In this document: positions 6,542 to 12,153 of the stretch, in pieces
How positions within the stretch are numbered: the first letter of the stretch is position 1
Layout: every line of letters starts with the position of its first letter
Assembly (NCBI GenBank): GCA_030628325.1
Contig: DAOVRB010000008.1
Coordinates: forward strand, 1 to 12,640
Source of the DNA: Methanomicrobiaceae archaeon
Lineage (GTDB): Archaea > Halobacteriota > Methanomicrobia > Methanomicrobiales > Methanomicrobiaceae
Reading direction: 5' to 3'
Length of the DNA: 12,640 bases
The notes under the pieces: model-generated
What the model saw: only the letters and a program-made list of their open reading frames with translations
What the model was told of the DNA's origin: nothing
Databases searched by the model: none
Program-made: the position numbers and the translations under genes

Positions 6542-6571
6542 GTCAACCTCATTATTATTCGAGGTTGACAT
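6540..6571. promoter_or_regulatory. Putative BirA operator in front of bioY
   Basis: TGTCAACCTC (6541-6550) and GAGGTTGACA (6561-6570) are perfect reverse complements separated by 10 nt. Adding the bases on either side gives ATGTCAACC-N14-GGTTGACAT, a close relative of the known BirA box pattern TTGTAAACC-N14-16-GGTTTACAA. It lies between birA, whose product has an N-terminal helix-turn-helix, and the biotin transporter gene bioY, and it covers the bioY ribosome-binding site. An A/T tract (TTTTTTTTATG on the - strand, 6580-6570) next to it may contain the bioY box A. The reading as a BirA site is inference from the pattern and position. Confidence 0.68.
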
Positions 6572-6580
6572 AAAAAAAAG

Positions 6581-7564
6581 TTATCTTAGTTGTGAGCAGT
6601 CCCCTGAAATCACACGCTCAATCTTACCATTGTCTTTTCTGACAATAAGGGCGCCGTATTCATCAATATCAAGTGCTTCACCTTCGAAAGTCTTTCTGGG
6701 TGTCCTGATCTGCACCCGGTGATCAAGTGTTATTGAGAGGCTCTTCCATTCCCGTCTTATTGTTTCATATTCCCCGCTTTCAAGAAGAAGATAGCGCTGT
6801 TCAAACTCTTTTAACAGACGTGCCAGAAGTTTTGAACGGTTGATGTCATATCCCATTTCCAGACTCAGGGATGTAATTGGGCGGGACTGTTCCTGTGGTA
6901 GTTTGTCAGCTTCAATATTCGCATCGATACCTATACCGAGCAGGGAGTAATGAACTTCATCAGCTTCAGCTGCAAGTTCAAGCAGAGTGCCGGAAACTTT
7001 TTTATCCCCTATGTAAATATCATTTGGCCATTTGATAAGAGCACCAAGGTTGTACTCTTTTCTGATGGTTCTTACAATGGCTATTGAGCATGCCATGGTG
7101 ATCATAAACATATGGTCTATCGGGATTTTAGGTTTTAGAATCAAAGTGATCCAGATCCCTCCTGATGGCGAGACCCAGGCCCGTCCCAGTCTGCCCACGC
7201 CACCAGTCTGTTCCTCTGCTATAATCACAGTGCCATTTAATAATTCAGTATCTCCTTTATTACAGAGATCCTTTGCAATCCATGATGTGGATGGTGTACT
7301 TTCAAAATAGCGTATATCTCTGCCAATAAATTTCGTTTTAAGGGATTTTTTTATTTCATATGGCAGCAGTTTCTCTGTCCCTGAAACAAGCATATATCCG
7401 TTCTGTCGTGATGCACTGATATCATAGCCAAGACTTCGCAGTTCCTTTACCTGTTTCCATACAGCAGAACGGGTCACACCAAGTTGTTCACTAATGGCTT
7501 CTCCTGAAATGGGTGTTTTTGAGTCTTCAAGGATTTTTAGTAATTTAAATGCAGTTTCATTCAT
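6581..7564 (-). CDS. birA: BirA: biotin-protein ligase with N-terminal DNA-binding domain
   Basis: BirA makes biotinyl-AMP and transfers biotin to the carrier lysine, here presumably Lys544 of PycB. The 327 residues comprise a winged helix-turn-helix (about 1-62; recognition helix near VTRSAVWKQVKELRS, 30-44), the ligase core (about 75-270) with TVIIAEEQTGGVGRLGRAW (112-130) and KWPNDIYIGDKKVSG (178-192), and a C-terminal SH3-like domain (about 275-327). The DNA-binding domain implies a bifunctional ligase/repressor, matching the palindrome before bioY. The ATP/biotin loop reads GVGRLGR instead of GRGRRGR; the Arg matching E. coli Arg118 is kept, while the one matching Arg116 is Val. I start at the ATG at 7564, 17 nt after the previous stop, with GGTAG upstream. 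The frame is open further upstream, but that stretch codes for the end of the previous gene. Confidence 0.94.
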   Translation of the reverse strand: MNETAFKLLKILEDSKTPISGEAISEQLGVTRSAVWKQVKELRSLGYDISASRQNGYMLVSGTEKLLPYEIKKSLKTKFIGRDIRYFESTPSTSWIAKDLCNKGDTELLNGTVIIAEEQTGGVGRLGRAWVSPSGGIWITLILKPKIPIDHMFMITMACSIAIVRTIRKEYNLGALIKWPNDIYIGDKKVSGTLLELAAEADEVHYSLLGIGIDANIEADKLPQEQSRPITSLSLEMGYDINRSKLLARLLKEFEQRYLLLESGEYETIRREWKSLSITLDHRVQIRTPRKTFEGEALDIDEYGALIVRKDNGKIERVISGDCSQLR

Positions 7565-7581
7565 TTTTACTACCTTTTTTG

Positions 7582-8004
7582 CTACTTTTTTGCGGCGATA
7601 GCCTCTGTCGGAAGCGGGCAGGGATCTTTCCCGCATACCTGTTTTATAATTGTCGACTGGTGTTCCATTAATGTGGCAAGGTCAAAGATACCTGTTATAT
7701 CCACAAGACCAATGGTACCTATTGCCATCCCTCCGGAATCACGTATGGGTGATACAATAACCGGCACACCTTTGTATTCGCCTGAAACAGGTATTGTCTT
7801 TATGAGTGCATTCTTTTTTAGAACCTCTTCAAGGATGGGGCCTGTATATTTATCATCAATAACAAAGCCGTTTTCAATCCTGATCCCATAATTGTCCTTA
7901 GACCGTGCGGTAACCGGCAACTGGTTTAACAATTCATGAATACATAATGCAATCGACTTTAAGTCATCGGCAGTAGATCTGGCGGAAATAATGTACTGAT
8001 CCAT
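7582..8004 (-). CDS. Conserved methanogen protein, DUF2111-like
   Basis: A 140-residue soluble protein without a membrane segment. The middle and C-terminal part (GVPVIVSPIRDSGGMAIGTIGLVDITGIFDL, 79-109, cited here in halves: GVPVIVSPIRD and IGTIGLVDITG) resembles my recollection of the DUF2111 family, which is found mainly in methanogens and has no known function. The alternation of beta-strand stretches with a Gly-rich turn is reminiscent of PAS/GAF-type sensor folds, but this is only an impression. It lies 17 nt upstream of birA and 32 nt downstream of the amidotransferase-like gene, so it is probably cotranscribed with both. Its start codon is inside a 6-bp hairpin together with its GGGGAT ribosome-binding site. 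Confidence 0.68.
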   Translation of the reverse strand: MDQYIISARSTADDLKSIALCIHELLNQLPVTARSKDNYGIRIENGFVIDDKYTGPILEEVLKKNALIKTIPVSGEYKGVPVIVSPIRDSGGMAIGTIGLVDITGIFDLATLMEHQSTIIKQVCGKDPCPLPTEAIAAKK

Positions 8005-8018
8005 AGGGTATCCCCTAT
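8003..8018 (-). promoter_or_regulatory. Hairpin over the translation start of the DUF2111-like gene
   Basis: ATAGGG (8003-8008) and CCCTAT (8013-8018) form a perfect 6-bp stem with the 4-nt loop TATC. In the - strand RNA the 5' arm holds the purine-rich AGGGG of the likely ribosome-binding site, and the 3' arm ends in the AU of the AUG start. Folding would hide both. Confidence 0.42.
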
Positions 8019-8036
8019 CAATCAGTCATTTTTCAT

Positions 8037-8615
8037 CTAAAATAAGGTTTCGCTCCCTGCAGTACAAAATGATGATATAAATTTCTTTGAGGGATATTCA
8101 TGAAGTGATGTAATTAAGTACATTCCTCTGACAGACTCTTTACAGAACATGACAACTTTGCCATCTTCTGTTTTAATTATGGGAACTCCATCAAATTCAG
8201 TAAAATACCCGTCACAATCAATATTTTTTTCATCATAGTCATCTATGATTTCACATTGCGGAGAAGACCTGTCAATAGTGACCGTGGTATTGAAATACTC
8301 GTGATTGTAAGTGACCGGAAACGGAAGCCAGTCATAACAATCCTCATTTGTACTCATTGCACCGAATATCAGGATTCTTCCGCCTTTTTCGACAAATTTT
8401 TTGGTTCTTCCTGAGGATGCCCTGAGAGCAGGAAGAATATTTGAGTACATACGGTTAGCAAAACCAGTTGGAATTACCATTGTCACAAGCCTGCCCCTGA
8501 AAAATGGTGCACCCAGTATCTGCGGTGTTATTAGTTCACACTGTATCCCACAATCTTCAAGATATCTGTGAAAAGGGCCTGTACAGTCCAGTGCAAGTCC
8601 TGCTTTACATTTCAT
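8037..8615 (-). CDS. Unknown protein with a class I amidotransferase-like layout, coupled to rtcB
   Basis: I do not recognise this 192-residue family with certainty. The pattern of a strand-rich N-terminus, a hydrophobic strand LVTMVIPTG (43-51), a helix ending in KKFVEKGG (72-79), then the strand GRILIFGAMS (79-88), looks like the flavodoxin-like class I glutamine amidotransferase/ThuA fold, including the N-terminal domain of eukaryotic biotin ligases. At the position of the nucleophile (GICAG in amidotransferases) it has IFGAM, so no catalytic Cys. A HEYPS near the C-terminus (172-176) is in the area of the family's His-Glu pair. It has seven cysteines: 3, 11, 22, 26, 93, 121 and 134 among the first 140 residues, plus 158 and 184. 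Its ATG overlaps the rtcB TGA (ATGA), so it is almost certainly translated together with rtcB. Function unknown. Confidence 0.7.
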   Translation of the reverse strand: MKCKAGLALDCTGPFHRYLEDCGIQCELITPQILGAPFFRGRLVTMVIPTGFANRMYSNILPALRASSGRTKKFVEKGGRILIFGAMSTNEDCYDWLPFPVTYNHEYFNTTVTIDRSSPQCEIIDDYDEKNIDCDGYFTEFDGVPIIKTEDGKVVMFCKESVRGMYLITSLHEYPSKKFISSFCTAGSETLF

Positions 8616-10045
8616 CCTTTTATCACTCCAAGTGGTTCGAGTCGGGCCACTTCCATTGATATGCCTGCCCTGTGAACGACGTTTACAACTTCACTGACTG
8701 ATTTATATGCATCTGGTGCTTCTTCGGCAATTACTGCGTTACTGGTGGCCTTTACAATAATTCCTCTGGCAGCGAGTTCTGATATAATATCTGCGCCACG
8801 CAGGTTATGCTTTGCCTTTGATCTGCTCATTACCCTGCCCGCGCCATGGCAGGTACTGCCAAAGGTCTTCTCCATAGCTTTTGCTGTGCCTTTCAGGAGG
8901 TAGGAGGCAGTGCCCATGCTCCCTGGGATAATAACCGGCTGACCAACTCCTCTGATATCTGAAGGTAGTTCCCTGTGTCCGGGTCCGAATGCACGGGTAG
9001 CACCTTTTCTGTGGACACAGACTTTCTTTTTTACACCGTCAATAACATGCTCTTCAATTTTCGCCACATTATGTGTCACATCATAGATCAGATGCATTTC
9101 ATCGTAATCAATACCAAATGTTTTTTCCAGTACTTTCCGTGTAAGGTGTGTGATCATCTGCCTGTTTGTCCATGCGTAGTTGGCGGCGGCTGCCATCGCA
9201 CCGAAGTATGCCTCTCCTTCAGGGCTTGTCAGCGGCGCGCAGGCAAGTTGCCTGTCAGGAAGTTTAATATTGTATTTTTTTGTTGCCGCTTCCAGAGTTT
9301 TTAGGTGGTCTGTACAGATCTGATGCCCAAATCCTCTTGAACCGCAATGGATCATAAAACAGACCTGATCTTCTTCAATTCCAAATACGCGTGCAGCATT
9401 TTCGTCAAGGATCTCCCCTACATTCTGAAATTCGAGGAAATGATTGCCTGAACCGAGTGTGCCACATTGCGGAAGGCCGCGCTGAAGAGCTTTTGTGCTT
9501 ATGTCAGACATACTGGCTTCTTTCATACAGCCTCTCCCTTCACACCGGTCAAGGTCGCTCTCCATACCATAACCCTGCCCCACTGCCCAGCCGGCACCAT
9601 CAGTTATTATTTCACTGAGTTCATGGTCCGTGAGACGTCTTGCACTCTTTGTACCCACACCTGTTGGAATTGTCCTGAAAATATCTTCAATCAGCTTTTT
9701 TTTGTCTTTCAGATCACTTTTTTTCAGGGGTGTTGTAATCAGCCGAACCCCGCAGTTGATATCGAACCCCACTCCGCCCGGGGAGATCACTCCTGTTTCC
9801 ATGTCAAAAGCTGCAACACCACCTATGGGGAAACCATATCCCCAGTGGATATCCGGCATAGCAAGTGAATATTTCTGAATTCCCGGCATGGTGGCAACAT
9901 TGGCGAGCTGTCTGACAGCCCCGTCGTCCAGTGTGGCCGCAAGACTGTCAGACAGGAAAAACCTCCCGGGAACCTGCATATTGTCTATAAAGCCCTTTGG
10001 AACTTCCCATTCAATTTCATTCAGTTTCCTGATTCCTTCCAGCAT
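8612..10045 (-). CDS. rtcB: RtcB, RNA-splicing/RNA-repair ligase
   Basis: RtcB joins 2',3'-cyclic phosphate and 5'-OH RNA ends with GTP and Mn2+. In archaea it ligates tRNA exons after EndA cleavage. The 477 residues match archaeal RtcB without an intein. The active-site residues known from Pyrococcus RtcB are all present at nearly the same numbers: Asp95 and Cys98 in GFDINCGVR, His202 in GSGNHFLE, His233 in IHCGSRG, His325 in DVTHNVA, and the guanylylated His400 in CHGAGRVMSR. The loop PGSMGTASY (374-382) contributes to GTP binding. The ATG at 10045 has a strong GGAGG site. The gene follows archease by 12 nt and overlaps the next gene by ATGA. The intron-bearing tRNA at 434-548 is an obvious substrate. 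Confidence 0.97.
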   Translation of the reverse strand: MLEGIRKLNEIEWEVPKGFIDNMQVPGRFFLSDSLAATLDDGAVRQLANVATMPGIQKYSLAMPDIHWGYGFPIGGVAAFDMETGVISPGGVGFDINCGVRLITTPLKKSDLKDKKKLIEDIFRTIPTGVGTKSARRLTDHELSEIITDGAGWAVGQGYGMESDLDRCEGRGCMKEASMSDISTKALQRGLPQCGTLGSGNHFLEFQNVGEILDENAARVFGIEEDQVCFMIHCGSRGFGHQICTDHLKTLEAATKKYNIKLPDRQLACAPLTSPEGEAYFGAMAAAANYAWTNRQMITHLTRKVLEKTFGIDYDEMHLIYDVTHNVAKIEEHVIDGVKKKVCVHRKGATRAFGPGHRELPSDIRGVGQPVIIPGSMGTASYLLKGTAKAMEKTFGSTCHGAGRVMSRSKAKHNLRGADIISELAARGIIVKATSNAVIAEEAPDAYKSVSEVVNVVHRAGISMEVARLEPLGVIKG

Positions 10046-10057
10046 AGCTTCCTCCTT

Positions 10058-10465
10058 TTAGATATCAAATAGGATGTCTACCTGATAATGTTTACCCTCT
10101 TTTTTAATGTTCAGGCCAGAGTAGGATACACCTTTTATTTCAGTTCCCCCTGCATGTTTCTTCTGGTCAAACAACTCGCCGGATGCTTCCGCCTGCAGGG
10201 TGTTTCCGGAAATTGTTACGGAAACATCACTAAATACCGTGCTGTTAACTTCAGAGAGGTACAGGAGCTCTGAAAGGAACTCCCGTAGCAGTGAATCAAG
10301 AGAATCTGACTCTGTTGAAAATGAGTGTCTGATTCCGGTGTTACCCCTGTTGCAGAACATTATACTGAACATTGCCCGGGCTGATTCTAAAAACAGTTCC
10401 TCTGGTGTATCTGCAGTGATACGCATCAGAACGTCTGCAGTGTGTTCAAGTTCTTCAAATGGCAT
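10058..10465 (-). CDS. Archease, RtcB cofactor
   Basis: Archease speeds RtcB turnover by promoting guanylylation and allowing several rounds of ligation. The 135 residues are the normal size. The N-terminal EELEHTADVLMRI and the region DTPEELFLESARAMFSIM are typical, as are the C-terminal KKHAGGTEIKGVSYSGL and VDILFDI, which carry the conserved acidic and histidine residues of the metal site. It lies 12 nt before rtcB and is clearly in the same operon. A T/A-rich stretch (TAAATTTAACC on the - strand, near 10498-10488) lies about 27-30 bp before the ATG and may be a private box A, although cotranscription with the 88-residue gene 36 nt upstream is also possible. Confidence 0.94.
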   Translation of the reverse strand: MPFEELEHTADVLMRITADTPEELFLESARAMFSIMFCNRGNTGIRHSFSTESDSLDSLLREFLSELLYLSEVNSTVFSDVSVTISGNTLQAEASGELFDQKKHAGGTEIKGVSYSGLNIKKEGKHYQVDILFDI

Positions 10466-10501
10466 GGTTCTGACCTGAAAAATGGTATTGGTTAAATTTA
10501 G

Positions 10502-10768
10502 TTAATAGCAGAACCGTGGAACCATGTCCAGGGTTATTTCATCAACAAATGAAGCCTGGTACATTGAAACGTATATGGTATAGTCTCCTATATCAATTTC
10601 AAGATCTGACGGTTTATTTGGTTTAACATCAGTTGACAGTAATACAGGCCCGCCGCAGGATGTACAAATACGAAAATTGCATTTTCTCTCGTAAATATAG
10701 TTTTTAACTTCATCACTAATGGTAATTTCATGTCCATTGTTAAATAGAGGAGTTGTATCAACGTCCAT
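10502..10768 (-). CDS. Small conserved-looking protein with a CxxC motif, function unknown
   Basis: An 88-residue, acidic, soluble protein that I do not recognise. It has a Cys cluster KCNFRICTSCGG (29-40; Cys30, 35, 38) and one more Cys near the C-terminus (VPRFCY), which could make a small zinc site or a redox pair. The N-terminal ISDEVKNYIYERK looks helical, and the rest looks strand-rich (DYTIYVSMYQASFVDEITL). No ribosome-binding site precedes the ATG; an A/T-rich promoter-like stretch lies right before it, so the mRNA may be leaderless. It lies 36 nt before archease, so it may belong to the RNA-ligase operon. Coding is supported by the good frame, clean spacing and normal codon use. Confidence 0.65.
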   Translation of the reverse strand: MDVDTTPLFNNGHEITISDEVKNYIYERKCNFRICTSCGGPVLLSTDVKPNKPSDLEIDIGDYTIYVSMYQASFVDEITLDMVPRFCY

Positions 10769-10771
10769 TAA

Positions 10772-10799
10772 CTATAATTTATATATAAAAATTAAAAAC
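10772..10799 (-). promoter_or_regulatory. A/T-rich stretch with probable box A for the 88-residue gene
   Basis: The - strand reads GTTTTTAATTTTTATATATAAATTATAG before the ATG at 10768. It includes the perfect 12-bp palindrome TTTATATATAAA (10778-10789). That element is only about 15 bp from the ATG, too close for a start site upstream of it. The neighbouring TTTTTAAT (10799-10792), about 27 bp from the ATG, would give a leaderless transcript. The same T-rich DNA could terminate transcripts from the gene upstream. Confidence 0.45.
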
Positions 10800-10812
10800 A
10801 GTTGTGATTACA

Positions 10813-10829
10813 GGAGTCCTACGTACTCC
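10813..10829 (-). terminator. Small hairpin at the end of the DUF2551-like gene
   Basis: GGAGT (10813-10817) and ACTCC (10825-10829) form a 5-bp stem with a 7-nt loop that includes the stop codon of the gene. T-rich sequence (GTTTTTAATTTTTA) follows about 13 nt later on the - strand. This could be a terminator, although the stem is short. Confidence 0.3.
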
Positions 10830-11133
10830 CGACAAGATTGATCACGAGATCGGCGTACTGTGATTTAAGTTCATATGTACTGATTGAATTATCTGTGTTT
10901 TTTCTGACATGTAAAATACCCATCCTCGATGCAATTGTACCTACCATCGATGCGACAGACTGGTATGTAATAGTAAATTTTTTCCTGAGTATTTCAAAAG
11001 TCTGAGCTATTGTCACGGACTTTGTTTTTATGAAGATCCTGAGTAAATCGTGACGGATTCCATTTTTATCGCGGGAAAGATAACTTTGCAGTCTTTTTTT
11101 TATCTCCTTTTTCAGATCTCCCGGTGATCTCAT
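10819..11133 (-). CDS. DUF2551-like archaeal protein, probable winged-helix
   Basis: A 104-residue basic protein. It begins DLKKEIKKRLQSYLSRDKNG and continues with HDLLRIFIKTKSVTIAQTFEILRKKF and YQSVASMVGTIASRMGILHVRKN, a helix-turn-helix-like order of three helices followed by a wing (NSISTYEL). This agrees with what I remember of DUF2551, a small archaeal family of unknown function. The fold suggests DNA binding, so it may be a transcription factor; its target is unknown. It is transcribed away from secF. There is no ribosome-binding site, but a box A-like TTTAAGTA lies about 27 bp before the ATG, which fits a leaderless mRNA. Confidence 0.75.
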   Translation of the reverse strand: MRSPGDLKKEIKKRLQSYLSRDKNGIRHDLLRIFIKTKSVTIAQTFEILRKKFTITYQSVASMVGTIASRMGILHVRKNTDNSISTYELKSQYADLVINLVGST

Positions 11134-11155
11134 GTTTTGGAGTTTTGTTGAAAAT

Positions 11156-11168
11156 TACTTAAAGGTTT
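11156..11168 (-). promoter_or_regulatory. Probable box A/BRE of the DUF2551-like gene
   Basis: The - strand reads AAACCTTTAAGTA. TTTAAGTA (11163-11156) is centred about 27 bp before the ATG at 11133, and the purine-rich AAACC before it sits where the TFB recognition element is expected. Transcription would begin at or next to the ATG. Confidence 0.45.
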
Positions 11169-11211
11169 CTATTTGGTTTCTTCATTTCAGGTCCCAAAAA
11201 TCCGGGTGTAC

Positions 11212-11237
11212 CTCATGTGAGAGATTTATTCTCATGT
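11212..11237. repeat. Direct repeat in the divergent secF promoter region
   Basis: CTCATGT occurs at 11212-11218 and again at 11231-11237, 19 bp apart start to start (nearly two helical turns). Each copy is followed by TGAG- or TGTGA-like sequence giving an imperfect dyad. The 165-bp gap between the divergent genes otherwise holds only A/T-rich promoter-like DNA, including TAAATTATACTT just before the secF ATG. A regulator site is possible but weakly supported. Confidence 0.3.
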
Positions 11238-11298
11238 ATGTGAAAGAATTGACGGTAAATCCCAACTCTTTTACTGGTGTGTAACATAAATTATACTT

Positions 11299-12153
11299 AT
11301 GGTAAATTTCACCTATGATATCAGCAAAGATGAGCCCAGGCAGATGGTTGCCCTGCCTGTTGCTATGCTGGTAATTGCCATGTTATTTCTGGCATTCAAT
11401 ACAATTTCAACCGGGATGCCTGTTGAACCCGGGATTGATTTTGCCGGTGGAGTGGCGGTGACCCTCTTTACCGATGACAGCAGGGAGGAAATCGAGGCAT
11501 ATTTCTCTGATTATTCCCTGAAATCAGTTGGTGAGAGTCTAAATGACGGTAGGTATCTGGTATTTGATTATATGAATGATGAACAATTCAGGGAACTAAC
11601 CGGGAAGGTGATGGATCGATATCCTGATGCAAAGATAGATCAGATTGGTGAAACCTTCGGAAAATCCCTCCAGACACAGGCATTATGGGCACTCCTGTTC
11701 TCTTTTATCGGGATGGCCGTGGTTGTCTTTATTGCGTTTAAGACAGTAATTCCATCTGTTGCTGTTGTTATTTCAGCAATTTCTGATATTGTAATCACTG
11801 CTGCATTTATGAATGTATTTGGGATTACTCTCTCATTGGGTACGACTGCAGCACTTCTGATGCTTATCGGTTATTCTGTGGATAGTGACATCCTGCTGAC
11901 AACAAGGCTTCTGAAAAGGAAAGGTAAACTGGATGAAAAAATGCAGGGGGCATTCAGAACAGGTTTTATCATGACCACAACGACACTCACGGCCATTGCA
12001 GCGATGTTTGTTGTATCTGCAATAGGTCAGGTTATCATCATCAGGGATATCTCTGCAGTTCTCCTCATTGGTCTTGTAGTTGACCTGATGAATACCTGGA
12101 TGCTCAATGCAGGCCTTTTGAAGTGGTATGTGCAGAAGGGTGATGCAAAATGA
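11299..12153 (+). CDS. secF: SecF, protein-export membrane protein
   Basis: SecF works with SecD beside the SecYE-beta channel. In archaea, which lack SecA, the pair supports export and membrane-protein assembly in a way that is not fully understood. The 284 residues show one membrane segment at about 17-36, a large outer domain opening with the family motif GIDFAGG (44-50), and a block of five membrane segments from about 128 to 265. The second conserved block, LGTTAALLMLIGYSVDSDILLTTRLLKRKG, covers residues 184-213 (key residues IGYSVDSD). No ribosome-binding site precedes the ATG, which suggests a leaderless mRNA. The stop overlaps the secD start by ATGA. The secF-before-secD order is typical of euryarchaea and opposite to most bacteria. 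Confidence 0.95.
   Translation: MVNFTYDISKDEPRQMVALPVAMLVIAMLFLAFNTISTGMPVEPGIDFAGGVAVTLFTDDSREEIEAYFSDYSLKSVGESLNDGRYLVFDYMNDEQFRELTGKVMDRYPDAKIDQIGETFGKSLQTQALWALLFSFIGMAVVVFIAFKTVIPSVAVVISAISDIVITAAFMNVFGITLSLGTTAALLMLIGYSVDSDILLTTRLLKRKGKLDEKMQGAFRTGFIMTTTTLTAIAAMFVVSAIGQVIIIRDISAVLLIGLVVDLMNTWMLNAGLLKWYVQKGDAK

Noticed and set aside
6542..6571. bioY translation from the ATG at 6571
   Set aside because: The ten extra codons coincide exactly with the inverted repeat, have no ribosome-binding site before them and add a polar tail. The ATG at 6541 has GAGGT at good spacing.
6541..6580. The palindrome before bioY as a terminator of birA
   Set aside because: In the - direction the T-run precedes the hairpin instead of following it, and no T-run follows. 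The layout fits an operator better.
7565..7636. A birA start 24 codons upstream (7636)
   Set aside because: It would lie inside the coding end of the DUF2111-like gene, with a basic, low-complexity extension (RRKKVAKKVVK) not typical of BirA. The ATG at 7564 begins directly at the helix-turn-helix.
8612..10045. Intein in RtcB
   Set aside because: Inteins occur in some archaeal RtcB proteins, but this one is 477 residues with all active-site motifs at uninterrupted spacing.
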